Source: Verrucomicrobia subdivision 3 bacterium UBA693
Lineage (GTDB): Bacteria; Verrucomicrobiota; Verrucomicrobiia; Limisphaerales; UBA8199
Assembly: GCA_002298785.1 (NCBI GenBank)
Contig: DBMR01000037.1
Location: 1 to 27,928, forward strand
Length of the DNA: 27,928 nt
Direction of reading: 5' to 3'
The notes under the pieces were generated by a model that was given only the letters and a program-made list of their open reading frames with translations, was not told the origin of the DNA and ran no database searches. This document shows, piece after piece, positions 1-6,570 of this stretch. The position numbers were made by a program, and so were the translations under genes. How positions within the stretch are numbered: position 1 is the stretch's first letter; each line of letters begins with the position of its first letter.

Positions 1-95
1 GGCGCCGCCGGTGCCGGAACCGCAGCGGGGGCAGCGGCCGGAGCCGGCTTCGCGCCGCCATTGTTCACGGGAGTTTCGGGGCCAGTAGGATTCAT
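1..95 (-). CDS. nuoC: NADH-quinone oxidoreductase subunit C, N-terminal fragment (cut by window edge)
   Basis: Only the first 31 or so codons are in the window, starting at an ATG at 95-93. They read MNPTGPETPV followed by an Ala/Pro-rich stretch, which looks like a disordered leader and not yet the conserved domain. The call comes from context: it starts 42 bases after the nuoB stop on the same strand, and nuoA-nuoB-nuoC is the usual complex I gene order. NuoC belongs to the peripheral arm of complex I. No clear Shine-Dalgarno precedes the start. The Ala/Pro-rich extension would be unusual for a compact NuoC. The identity cannot be proven from this fragment, and a NuoCD fusion is possible. 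Confidence 0.6.
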   Translation of the reverse strand, partial: MNPTGPETPVNNGGAKPAPAAAPAAVPAPAA

Positions 96-137
96 GATCA
101 AAATTCTTGGCGGATTCCGCTCCGGCGACCTGCCGGC

Positions 138-656
138 TCAAGTGGGTTTCACAACCGGCCAGCGTCGTTTGCCGGTCAGTTTCTCTTCCAGCTTTAGAAT
201 GCCTTCAATCAGGGCCTCGGGGCGCGGGGGACAGCCCGGGATGAACACATCCACCGGGAACAGTTTGTCCACGCCTTCCACCACCGCATACTGGCCGGGA
301 AAAACAAACGGCCCGCCCGAGATGGCGCAATTGCCCATCGCAATGACCCATTTGGGCTCCGGCATTTGGTCGTAGAGCGTCTTGACGGCGGGGGCCATCT
401 TGCGATTGATCGTGCCGGCGACAATCATGACGTCCGCCTGTCGCGGCGAAGGACGGAAAACCTCGGCCCCAAAGCGGGCGAGATCGAAGCGGGAAGCGCC
501 GGCGGCCATCATCTCGATGGCGCAGCAAGCCAGCCCGAAAGTGAGCGGCCAGAGGGAATTCGCCCGGCCCAGCGCCAGCATGTCATCCAACACGGCGAAG
601 TGGATGATCGGCGCGCACTCCTTTACGAGTTTGCTGATATCTTCTTTCGTTTCCAT
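138..656 (-). CDS. nuoB: NADH-quinone oxidoreductase subunit B
   Basis: This is the complex I subunit that carries the terminal [4Fe-4S] cluster N2 and passes electrons to quinone at the peripheral/membrane arm interface. The expected ligands are visible: adjacent Cys-Cys in FGLACCAIEM, Cys in MGNCAISGG and Cys in PGCPPRPEAL. At 172 aa the length is normal for NuoB. I chose the ATG at 656-654 (METKED) because GAAAGGA lies about 8 bases upstream. The reading frame extends 7 codons further to a GTG at 677, which has no comparable site. The start lies inside the end of nuoA (34-base overlap), which suggests translational coupling in the nuo operon. Confidence 0.95.
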   Translation of the reverse strand: METKEDISKLVKECAPIIHFAVLDDMLALGRANSLWPLTFGLACCAIEMMAAGASRFDLARFGAEVFRPSPRQADVMIVAGTINRKMAPAVKTLYDQMPEPKWVIAMGNCAISGGPFVFPGQYAVVEGVDKLFPVDVFIPGCPPRPEALIEGILKLEEKLTGKRRWPVVKPT

Positions 657-1033
657 TCGAAAATTCCTTTCTTCCACGCATACACGATCACCAGGGACAG
701 AATGCCCACAAAAATGAGCATTTCCACAAAGTCCCGAATCGCAAACTCCGCCACCCGGTTATACACCAGGGCCACGGGGATGAGGAAAAGCACGTCCACC
801 GCAAACGCCACAAACACCAGCGCATACAGGTAATACACCGCGCTGTAACGAATCCACGCGTCACCGATCGGTTCCATGCCGCACTCGATGTATTGGTCCG
901 TCTTGTTGGCCGTTTGCCGCGTCGAACGCGCCTGGAGCAAATGCACCACCACGAACGGCCCGGCGGCAAAGACCAGCCCCGCCAGAAAAAACGCGAAGAC
1001 GTAAATTAAATCGCCAAACAGGACATCTTCCAT
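623..1033 (-). CDS. nuoA: NADH-quinone oxidoreductase subunit A
   Basis: This is a small membrane-arm subunit of complex I. The 136-aa product has three hydrophobic segments (roughly residues 8-32, 64-90 and 102-118). It carries the conserved NuoA loop signature IECGMEPIGDAWIRYS followed by YYLYALVFVAFAVDVLFLIP, which matches the family's ECG..P...R....YY.....F..FDVE.. pattern. It is the first gene of the visible nuo operon and overlaps nuoB. The ATG at 1033 has only a weak ribosome site. The 1034-1325 stretch upstream must hold the nuo promoter and the start region of the divergent lipoprotein gene, but I see no box in it that I would defend. Confidence 0.95.
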   Translation of the reverse strand: MEDVLFGDLIYVFAFFLAGLVFAAGPFVVVHLLQARSTRQTANKTDQYIECGMEPIGDAWIRYSAVYYLYALVFVAFAVDVLFLIPVALVYNRVAEFAIRDFVEMLIFVGILSLVIVYAWKKGIFEWKRKKISANS

Positions 1034-1325
1034 ACCAGGGAATCATCAAAAAAGGGGCCCGGACAGGCAACACAAATGGTGCCAAAACCTTACCCTTTTT
1101 TGTCATTACCCGGGCATATGAAGGTAGCTCCCACACCCCCATTCCATAAACCGCGCCTTATCCGAATCTCCCGATCCATCATTGCCGCTCCCCATCACGA
1201 TTTTTCCAACGACTCCTTAACTTCTCGTAAAATATTCTGCGACAGCAACTAAGAAGCTGTAAAAAGTCTCAAGCCCACCTGTTTTCCCGATTTTCCAGAT
1301 AGGCAAAGGAACAACGAGACCGCTT

Positions 1326-1598
1326 ATGAAAAAATCGATGAAATGGAAATGGATGTTGAGCTTGCTGACCGGGACGGCGCTGCTGTGCGGCTGCCAAAGC
1401 CTGAAATACCTCGGACCAAACGGTGAACGCCTGAGCCGGTTTGCCCTGGGCACGAAAACCACCATCTCCGACCTGGCCCTGGAAACGGGGACCAACGGCA
1501 TCCGGCGCCTGCACTTGCGCGGGTATCAGTCGGATTCAACCCAGGCGATGGGTGTCGTCACCGAGGCCGCGGTCCGGGCTGCCCTCCAGGGACGTTGA
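1326..1598 (+). CDS. small predicted lipoprotein
   Basis: The product is 90 aa. It starts with positively charged residues (MKKSMKWKW), then a short hydrophobic stretch, then a lipobox-like LCGC with Cys23 as the likely lipidated residue, so a mature lipoprotein of about 68 aa is predicted. No known domain is recognised in the remainder. It opens a run of six plus-strand genes (to 4163) that looks like one transcription unit. The start ATG is the first in frame, and AAAGGAA lies too far upstream to act as a good ribosome site. Phage spanin-type lipoproteins are similarly small, but nothing here proves that role. Confidence 0.6.
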   Translation: MKKSMKWKWMLSLLTGTALLCGCQSLKYLGPNGERLSRFALGTKTTISDLALETGTNGIRRLHLRGYQSDSTQAMGVVTEAAVRAALQGR

Positions 1599-1633
1599 CC
1601 CCATCCAAAACCCACCCCGGAGAACACCTCACA

Positions 1634-1831
1634 ATGAATACCAAGGAAGCATTGCAGGAACGGGCGCAATTGGTGCGCATCCACGAGGCGAACTGCAAAA
1701 TCGATTTCCCCACGCCGGAAGAAGCCGCTTTTCGGCTCGCGATTATGAAAAAGCTGGGGCTCGACCTCGGCTTGAAGGAAATCCGGTCGGCGCAGATTGA
1801 AACCGCGGCCAACCCGCGCCGGGCGGACTGA
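1634..1831 (+). CDS. hypothetical small protein
   Basis: This is a 65-aa, mainly helical, charged protein beginning MNTKEALQER, with no recognisable domain. The frame is open back to a TTG at 1595 that overlaps the previous stop. I prefer the ATG at 1634, with GGAG about 12 bases upstream. The gene sits 35 bases after the lipoprotein gene and 25 bases before the hydrolase gene, all in the same direction. It is short enough that the call rests mainly on context and on the absence of a better frame. Confidence 0.5.
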   Translation: MNTKEALQERAQLVRIHEANCKIDFPTPEEAAFRLAIMKKLGLDLGLKEIRSAQIETAANPRRAD

Positions 1832-1856
1832 CCACAACCTTTAACCCCCTCCCGAG

Positions 1857-2621
1857 ATGCGAGCAATCGTCGTTGCCATACACGGAATCCTGACGCGCCA
1901 GACGGACGCCAGTTGGCCGGACCGGCTGGATGCCTGGCTCTTTGCGCGCGACCCGCAAGTGCGGGTGCTCAAGAAAGAGTATGCCGCCGGGCCGTGGCCC
2001 ATCTGGAATTGCCTGGTGAAAGACCGGCGATTGGCGGCCGGCCTAGCCAACGAATTGGAGTTGTTCGTCAAATCGGGAGGGAACGATTTACCCCCGATCT
2101 GGGTGGTTGCGCACAGCAACGGCGCCGTCATCGCGCTGCTGACCATACAAAGGCTGATCGCGCGCCGCGTCTGGATCGGTGGGTTGATTTTCGCCGGGGC
2201 GGCCTGCGAGTCGGACCTGGGCCGCAACGGCGTCGACGCCTGGCTGCGGGCCGGCCAATTGGGATGCGCCGTGGCTTTCAGCTCGCGGGAAGACTGGGTG
2301 CTCTCGGGCGACGCTCGCGTGTCCGAGCACTGGTTTACGCGCTGGCGGGACTGGCTTTGGGGCAAGTTGATCTGGCCCTACGGCTGCCTCGGACGCACCG
2401 GTTGGACGGGAAGGCCGGCTTCGGAAACGCGCGCCCGGACCGTTTGGTTCACGGGCGGTCACAGCGTCTACTTCGCACCCGCACACCGCGAGGACACCTT
2501 TCTCCGCATTTACGAGATCCTCCGCCGCCCCTTGGAAGGCGGGGAGCGCGGCGTTTCGGACGCGGCGACCAGGGACAATACCCGCCCATCCTCACCATCA
2601 GAACCAGGGAGGGCTTCATGA
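1857..2621 (+). CDS. alpha/beta-fold serine hydrolase
   Basis: The 254-aa product begins MRAIVVAIHGILTR, a first strand followed by an HG oxyanion-type loop (residues 9-10). It has a nucleophile elbow AHSNGA at about 85-90 (Ser87). Likely triad partners are Asp146 (SREDWVL) and His202 (GGHSVYF). The family is known (esterase/lipase-like), but the substrate cannot be told. There is no signal peptide, so it is probably cytoplasmic. Its stop overlaps the next start in an ATGA (2618-2621), a strong sign that the two proteins are translated together and may act together. Its company of uncharacterised small genes is unusual for a metabolic esterase. Confidence 0.75.
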   Translation: MRAIVVAIHGILTRQTDASWPDRLDAWLFARDPQVRVLKKEYAAGPWPIWNCLVKDRRLAAGLANELELFVKSGGNDLPPIWVVAHSNGAVIALLTIQRLIARRVWIGGLIFAGAACESDLGRNGVDAWLRAGQLGCAVAFSSREDWVLSGDARVSEHWFTRWRDWLWGKLIWPYGCLGRTGWTGRPASETRARTVWFTGGHSVYFAPAHREDTFLRIYEILRRPLEGGERGVSDAATRDNTRPSSPSEPGRAS

Positions 2622-3319
2622 AATCCCACCGAGGAGATTGTCACCTGGCGTTGGCGTCCGAAACGCCCGGGGCAGTGGCTCAGCCCGCCTCGACGGAAGG
2701 CCGTTACGCCTTGCGCCGCGGGTTGGGTTGCTGGGAGCTCATCTTTGACGGACGCCGCGCCGTGCTGAAAGACCAGGTCGGCCTGGAATATGTCGCGTGG
2801 TTGCTGCGTCATCCCCACGCCGACCCGATCCATGGCGTGATGCTGACCGCAGCGGTCCGACATCGGGCGCCCGGCACTGAGACTGCACCCGTGCTGATGG
2901 AACGCAGCCTGGGTCAGGACCAGTTGCGCCAATGGCGTGTCTGGCGCGGCCGTCAAAAAGCCCTCGAACACCTGCTCGATGATCCGGATGAACCTGCGCC
3001 AGTTAAAGCCGAGGCCGAGCAGGAACTCGAACGGGTGCGGCTGTTGCTCCAACAGGGCTGCCGCCAATCCGAAGACGCAGCGGGCCGCATGTCGCGGGCC
3101 GTAAGAAAAGCGCTCACCCGCCTGGTGGCGGATTTGGAGAGGGCGCAAAACAGTGCGGGCGATCCGCACCTGGCCTTGCGCGGTTTCGGCAGCCACCTGC
3201 GCCGCCATCTGCTCGAAGCCTCCACCCGCTATCGCGGACCGGGCTCCAGCCAGGGGCCGGACGGGTTGGCGGGGAAATTTTGCTACGAACCGCTGGCCGA
3301 AATTCATTGGCAATTTTAG
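2618..3319 (+). CDS. winged-helix-like domain protein of unknown function
   Basis: The start ATG at 2618 overlaps the hydrolase stop (ATGA), and a good GGGAGGG site lies 5 bases upstream. The 233-aa product has an N-terminal segment (about residues 30-76) of the type GCWELIFDGRRAVLKDQVG followed by LEYVAWLLRHP. This resembles the small winged-helix-like module found next to ATPase or cyclase domains in other bacteria. The rest is highly charged and helical, with a probable coiled coil at about 110-150, and ends in EPLAEIHWQF. It may be a DNA-binding or scaffold protein working with the hydrolase, but this is inference. No enzyme motif is visible. Confidence 0.65.
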   Translation: MKSHRGDCHLALASETPGAVAQPASTEGRYALRRGLGCWELIFDGRRAVLKDQVGLEYVAWLLRHPHADPIHGVMLTAAVRHRAPGTETAPVLMERSLGQDQLRQWRVWRGRQKALEHLLDDPDEPAPVKAEAEQELERVRLLLQQGCRQSEDAAGRMSRAVRKALTRLVADLERAQNSAGDPHLALRGFGSHLRRHLLEASTRYRGPGSSQGPDGLAGKFCYEPLAEIHWQF

Positions 3320-3388
3320 ACGTCACCAAATCACCAGGAACCTCGCCAAACGATCACGTAAAATGAACCATACCCGAGGAGGATAATC

Positions 3389-3784
3389 ATGATCATGTCA
3401 GTTTTATCTCAAATCCCCACTCCCGCGCCCGGCAGCGTCGAGAGCTGGCTCATCTCCGCCACCGCGGTGGTTTCCATGGCGCTGCTGTTCAAGAAATTTC
3501 TCGGACGCAGTCCCGGACCCGAGTCGACCGCACCCGGCTGGAGCGATTTGAAAGAGCACCGGGAAGAATGGCGCGAAGAAGCGCGACAACTCCGGGACAG
3601 CGTGGAAACGCGGATCAATGCGGTACACGGCAAGCTCGACGCGATGAAGAGCGAATTGCTGGCGGCGGGGGAACGGCGCTGCGACTCGATCCACCGGCGG
3701 ATCAACGAACTCGAGGCCGGCCTCGCCCGGGTGGATGAACGCACTCTCCGGCGGGAAGGCCGCGGCCATGAAGCCGAAAAATAG
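3389..3784 (+). CDS. membrane-anchored coiled-coil protein
   Basis: The 131-aa product has one hydrophobic segment (about residues 18-37, ending LLFKKFLG). After it comes a long charged helix (about 50-120) with heptad-like spacing, so it is a single-pass protein with a coiled coil. The ATG at 3389 has an excellent site, GAGGAGG at 3376-3382, spaced 6 bases, the best in this cluster. Holins and phage accessory membrane proteins can look like this, but so can many others. It ends 17 bases inside the next gene, which implies co-translation. Confidence 0.65.
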   Translation: MIMSVLSQIPTPAPGSVESWLISATAVVSMALLFKKFLGRSPGPESTAPGWSDLKEHREEWREEARQLRDSVETRINAVHGKLDAMKSELLAAGERRCDSIHRRINELEAGLARVDERTLRREGRGHEAEK

Positions 3785-4163
3785 CACCCCGCGACTTCGC
3801 CGGGCGAAACCGAAATCGCGCGCGCGCGATCCCGAGGCGCGCGAGGACCAGCGCTGCCTGGAATTGGTGCGGCGCTGTCTGCGCCTGGCCACACAATTAC
3901 CGGGTACTGACCGGACCGACGATTTGCGCGCGGCCACGGAACAAATGCTGCTTGCCAGCATGGTCTCGCTGACCGCGGCTACCGCCGCCGTCGAGTGGCG
4001 CAAGCGGCTCTTGAAGGATCCGCGATTGCTGGCCACGGTGCTGAACGCGCTCACCCGGCTCCACGCCGAAGTGGGCAAATCCCGGACCACCTCCGGCGAA
4101 CCGCGCGAAATCCTCACTCTCGAGGGTAACAACCAGCTCACCAAAAAATTGAACCTGATGTGA
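3768..4163 (+). CDS. basic hypothetical protein
   Basis: The 131-aa product has a very basic N-terminus (MKPKNSTPRLRR... KPKSRAR) and a helical remainder with a LEGNNQLTKKLNLM end. The basic tail suggests nucleic-acid binding. The size and position would suit a phage terminase small subunit, but no large subunit follows and I see no diagnostic motif. I chose the ATG at 3768, with GGGAAGG about 9 bases upstream. An in-frame ATG at 3735 would add 11 residues. It is the last gene of the six-gene cluster. The 218 bases after it hold a palindrome and no gene. Confidence 0.6.
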   Translation: MKPKNSTPRLRRAKPKSRARDPEAREDQRCLELVRRCLRLATQLPGTDRTDDLRAATEQMLLASMVSLTAATAAVEWRKRLLKDPRLLATVLNALTRLHAEVGKSRTTSGEPREILTLEGNNQLTKKLNLM

Positions 4164-4241
4164 CCCCTGGCGGTCGGACGAACAGAACGCGAAGCCCCAA
4201 CCGGCAATGGTTGCCGCTTGACAGTCGGCGCTGTCTCTGCA

Positions 4242-4262
4242 AACTTATGATCGTTATAAGTT
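4242..4262. promoter_or_regulatory. candidate operator: 21-bp palindrome upstream of the hemerythrin-like gene
   Basis: AACTTAT (4242-4248) and ATAAGTT (4256-4262) are perfect 7-bp inverted arms separated by 7 bases, in an AT-rich pocket of a GC-rich genome. It lies 119 bases before the hemerythrin-like gene. A TTGACA sits at 4218-4223, but no well-spaced -10 box pairs with it. A dimeric regulator site is plausible; a transcription terminator is less likely because the stem is AT-rich. Confidence 0.35.
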
Positions 4263-4381
4263 GGTTGTTGTATTCGATCACCCGTTGTTTTCGGCGGTGG
4301 TAAACCTGACATATTTTCCTGCGTCTAAAGGCCTTGCTTCCCAACCCGCAACTTGCCGTCACGATTGCCCCCTCGAACTGA

Positions 4382-4849
4382 ATGAAAATCACCGATGCCT
4401 TGGCCACTGAACACGCGGTTTTTCTCCGGGTATTCGACCAGATTGAGAAGGTGTTGCCCCGCGTCACCACGTTGCGGGAAGCCACCACGATCGCCCAATT
4501 GATCGAGGGGTTGCTGGCGGGGCACGCGGATACGGAACGGCACCTCGCTTTCCTGGCGCTGGATCACGTGTTGGCGGATCGGCACGAATTGGATTCCCTG
4601 CACCAGGATCATGAGGAAATCGACCGCAGATTCGGCCAGGTGGCCACCGCCAACGACTGCACCGAAGCCTGCCGGTTGTTGAAAGCGGGCCTCCAGGCGA
4701 CTCGCAAGCATTTCCGGTATGAAGAACGCACCGTGTTCCCGATCCTGGAACGGTGTCTGCAGGAGCAAACCCTGAGAGAACTCGGGGATCACTGGCGCCG
4801 GCAATCGACCGGCGCGCATTTGCCCGGGAGACCGATGACGCAAGTCTAA
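4382..4849 (+). CDS. hemerythrin-like (HHE) domain protein
   Basis: This is a 155-aa four-helix protein expected to bind a non-haem di-iron centre. Candidate ligands are spaced as in the HHE family: His11 (TEHAVF), His48 and Glu52 (GHADTE), His74 and His77 (HQDHEE), and His110 and Glu114 (KHFRYEE), followed by the typical TVFP. Family members sense or store oxygen or nitric oxide, or help repair iron-sulfur clusters; which applies here is unknown. No signal peptide is present. The ATG at 4382 lacks a clear ribosome site. A palindrome about 120 bases upstream is a possible control site. Confidence 0.88.
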   Translation: MKITDALATEHAVFLRVFDQIEKVLPRVTTLREATTIAQLIEGLLAGHADTERHLAFLALDHVLADRHELDSLHQDHEEIDRRFGQVATANDCTEACRLLKAGLQATRKHFRYEERTVFPILERCLQEQTLRELGDHWRRQSTGAHLPGRPMTQV

Positions 4850-4869
4850 TGCACGCGAGTCTAATGCAC
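4843..4869. repeat. 12-bp tandem repeat overlapping a stop codon
   Basis: AGTCTAATGCAC occurs at 4843-4854 and again at 4858-4869 (period 15). The first copy contains the stop codon of the hemerythrin-like gene. It looks like a small local duplication. Confidence 0.7.
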
Positions 4870-4873
4870 TTTA

Positions 4874-4889
4874 CATTGACCGGTCAGTG
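4874..4889. promoter_or_regulatory. candidate operator upstream of the glycosyltransferase gene
   Basis: TGACCGGTCA (4877-4886) is a perfect 10-bp palindrome inside a near-perfect 16-bp one (CA and TG at the ends, one mismatched pair). It lies 12 bases before the GTG start of the glycosyltransferase. Such compact GC-centred palindromes suit TetR-type dimers, but no regulator gene is adjacent. Confidence 0.3.
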
Positions 4890-4898
4890 AGCTAACCA

Positions 4899-5894
4899 GT
4901 GGTTCGCGTGACCCCGATCGCCGAACCCCAACCGGTGCGAACTCCACTCCTTCGGAGTGAACTGTTGGCCCAGGCGGGCCAGGTGTTCATCATTTCCATG
5001 CGGTGCGGTCGATTGGCGAACCGGCTCAACATCTACGCCAATTTCATCGGGTTCGCGGCGGAATACGGTCATCGCGTGGTCAATTGCACCTTCCACTCCT
5101 ACGCCGGTGATTTTTCGGCCACGCGCAGCGATATTTACTGCCGCTATCCCCTGCCCAGCCGGCGGAGCGTGCTCGACCTGGTGCCCGGCCTGCCCTCGCT
5201 GTTGCGCCGCAGCCGGCTGCTATATCACCTGACGCGCGCGGTGAGCGTGCAGAATGGGAAACATCCGCTGCTGGCGCCGCGGGTGGTGACCATTCGCGAA
5301 CGCGCGGACCGGGATGTCGAGGACCTGTCCGGCGCGGAAATCCAGGCGCAGATCGGGAAGGCCCGGGTGGTTTTTGTTTACGGTTGGAACTACCGCGCGC
5401 CAGACTGCGTGGAGCGGCAAGCGGATAAAATCCGGGCCCACCTCCACCCCCGGGAGCCGTTGATCGCCAACGTCCGCCAGGAAGTTCAACGACTCCGCGA
5501 CCGCGCGGAGGTTCTCGCCGGAGTGCACATCCGCCGCGGGGATTACCGCCGCTGGAAACAAGGGAAGTATTTCTATAGCCTGGAGCGATATACGGCCTGG
5601 ATGCGGGAATTTGCCGCGCAATTTCCCGGTCGCCGGGTGGCTTTCCTGGTGTGCAGCGACGAGCCCAGATCGCCGGAGGAATTTCCCGGCTGCGACGTCG
5701 CCATCACGGCCGACACCCCGGTGGCGGACCTGTTCGGCCTGTCGCAATGCGACTTCCTCATGGGGCCGGTGAGCAGCTTCTCGCAATGGGCTTCTTTCTT
5801 CGGCGGCAAACCGCTGCTGCAATTCCGAACCCCCGAAGATCCCATTCGCCTCGACAAATTCCGGGTGTCCTACCTGGGTGAAATCCCGCGCTGA
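4899..5894 (+). CDS. GT11-like (alpha-1,2-fucosyltransferase-type) glycosyltransferase
   Basis: The 331-aa product carries the marks of the GT11 fucosyltransferase superfamily. These are an N-terminal GRLANRLNIYANFIGFA (about 37-53), the GDP-sugar motif HIRRGDY (210-216), CSDE (252-255) and a C-terminal GPVSSFSQWASFF (289-301). The last takes the place of the usual N-S-T-F-S-x-W-A-A-W block. The enzyme is expected to transfer fucose or a similar sugar from a GDP donor to a surface glycan. It stands alone and not in a polysaccharide cluster. The GTG at 4899 is the first start in frame; another GTG at 4908 is possible, and no strong ribosome site favours either. Confidence 0.75.
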   Translation: MVRVTPIAEPQPVRTPLLRSELLAQAGQVFIISMRCGRLANRLNIYANFIGFAAEYGHRVVNCTFHSYAGDFSATRSDIYCRYPLPSRRSVLDLVPGLPSLLRRSRLLYHLTRAVSVQNGKHPLLAPRVVTIRERADRDVEDLSGAEIQAQIGKARVVFVYGWNYRAPDCVERQADKIRAHLHPREPLIANVRQEVQRLRDRAEVLAGVHIRRGDYRRWKQGKYFYSLERYTAWMREFAAQFPGRRVAFLVCSDEPRSPEEFPGCDVAITADTPVADLFGLSQCDFLMGPVSSFSQWASFFGGKPLLQFRTPEDPIRLDKFRVSYLGEIPR

Positions 5895-5922
5895 GTTGCG
5901 AGGGCGCACCCCTCGAGCCGGC

Positions 5923-6504
5923 CTACCCCATCCCGGCGTATTCTTCGTCGCTCTTGAGTTGGAGTCCCATCAGGACATAGTCATGAGTGACGGCTTGCAT
6001 GTCTTTAACGTAATCCTCGAGGCGCACCAGGTTGCTGAAGCCCAGGAGCGCGAACATCCGGATGGCCGCCTCCTGCTCGCCAATGAACTCGGCCTCGACC
6101 TTTTCCAGGCCCAGGTTTCGCGCCAGGCCCACCACGTCGCCCACCAGGGCGCGGGCCAACCCGAGTCCCCGATGTTTCGGCAGCACCAGCACGCTGACCC
6201 GCCCAATGTGCCGCTTCCATCCGCCCAGTTGTTGGTGCAGGGTCGCCACGCCCACGATCTTGCCCTGCAGGATCGCCACCAGCGGCAGATTGCGCCCGTA
6301 ATCCAGGTTGCGGCACCAGTCGCGAATCACTTCCGGCTCGGTCACCCGATGCTTGATGAACATCCGCTCCTCCGCCGGCAAGGCGAGGAAGAGTCCATGA
6401 AAGTCCTTCTCATCCTCTTTCCGCAATGGGCGCAAGGAACACTTCGAGCCGTCCTTAAGCGAAATTTCTTTCGGGTATTGCTGCAGTTCAAGTTCCAGTG
6501 ACAT
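5923..6504 (-). CDS. GNAT-family N-acetyltransferase
   Basis: The 193-aa product has the GNAT fold signature: a central strand and acetyl-CoA loop VSVLVLPKHRGLGLARALV (about 103-121, Q/RxxGxG/A-like), preceded by IVGVATLHQQ and followed by VEAEFIGEQ. The N-terminus (SLKDGSKCSLRPLRKEDE) is typical of stand-alone acyltransferases. The acceptor is unknown. The gene lies 66 bases downstream of the NHL-propeller gene on the same strand and converges with the glycosyltransferase gene, leaving 28 bases between the two stops. Confidence 0.82.
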   Translation of the reverse strand: MSLELELQQYPKEISLKDGSKCSLRPLRKEDEKDFHGLFLALPAEERMFIKHRVTEPEVIRDWCRNLDYGRNLPLVAILQGKIVGVATLHQQLGGWKRHIGRVSVLVLPKHRGLGLARALVGDVVGLARNLGLEKVEAEFIGEQEAAIRMFALLGFSNLVRLEDYVKDMQAVTHDYVLMGLQLKSDEEYAGMG

Positions 6505-6570
6505 AGGGTATTGGCGGCAATCTCGCTCAAAGCCACTCGTGATGCAAGCGGGGACCAGGACGACCTCCGG

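Noticed and set aside
1913..2617. Upstream part of a 468-codon plus frame
   Set aside because: It is an Arg/Gly/Pro-rich shadow of the hydrolase gene; only the part from the ATG at 2618 is a real gene.
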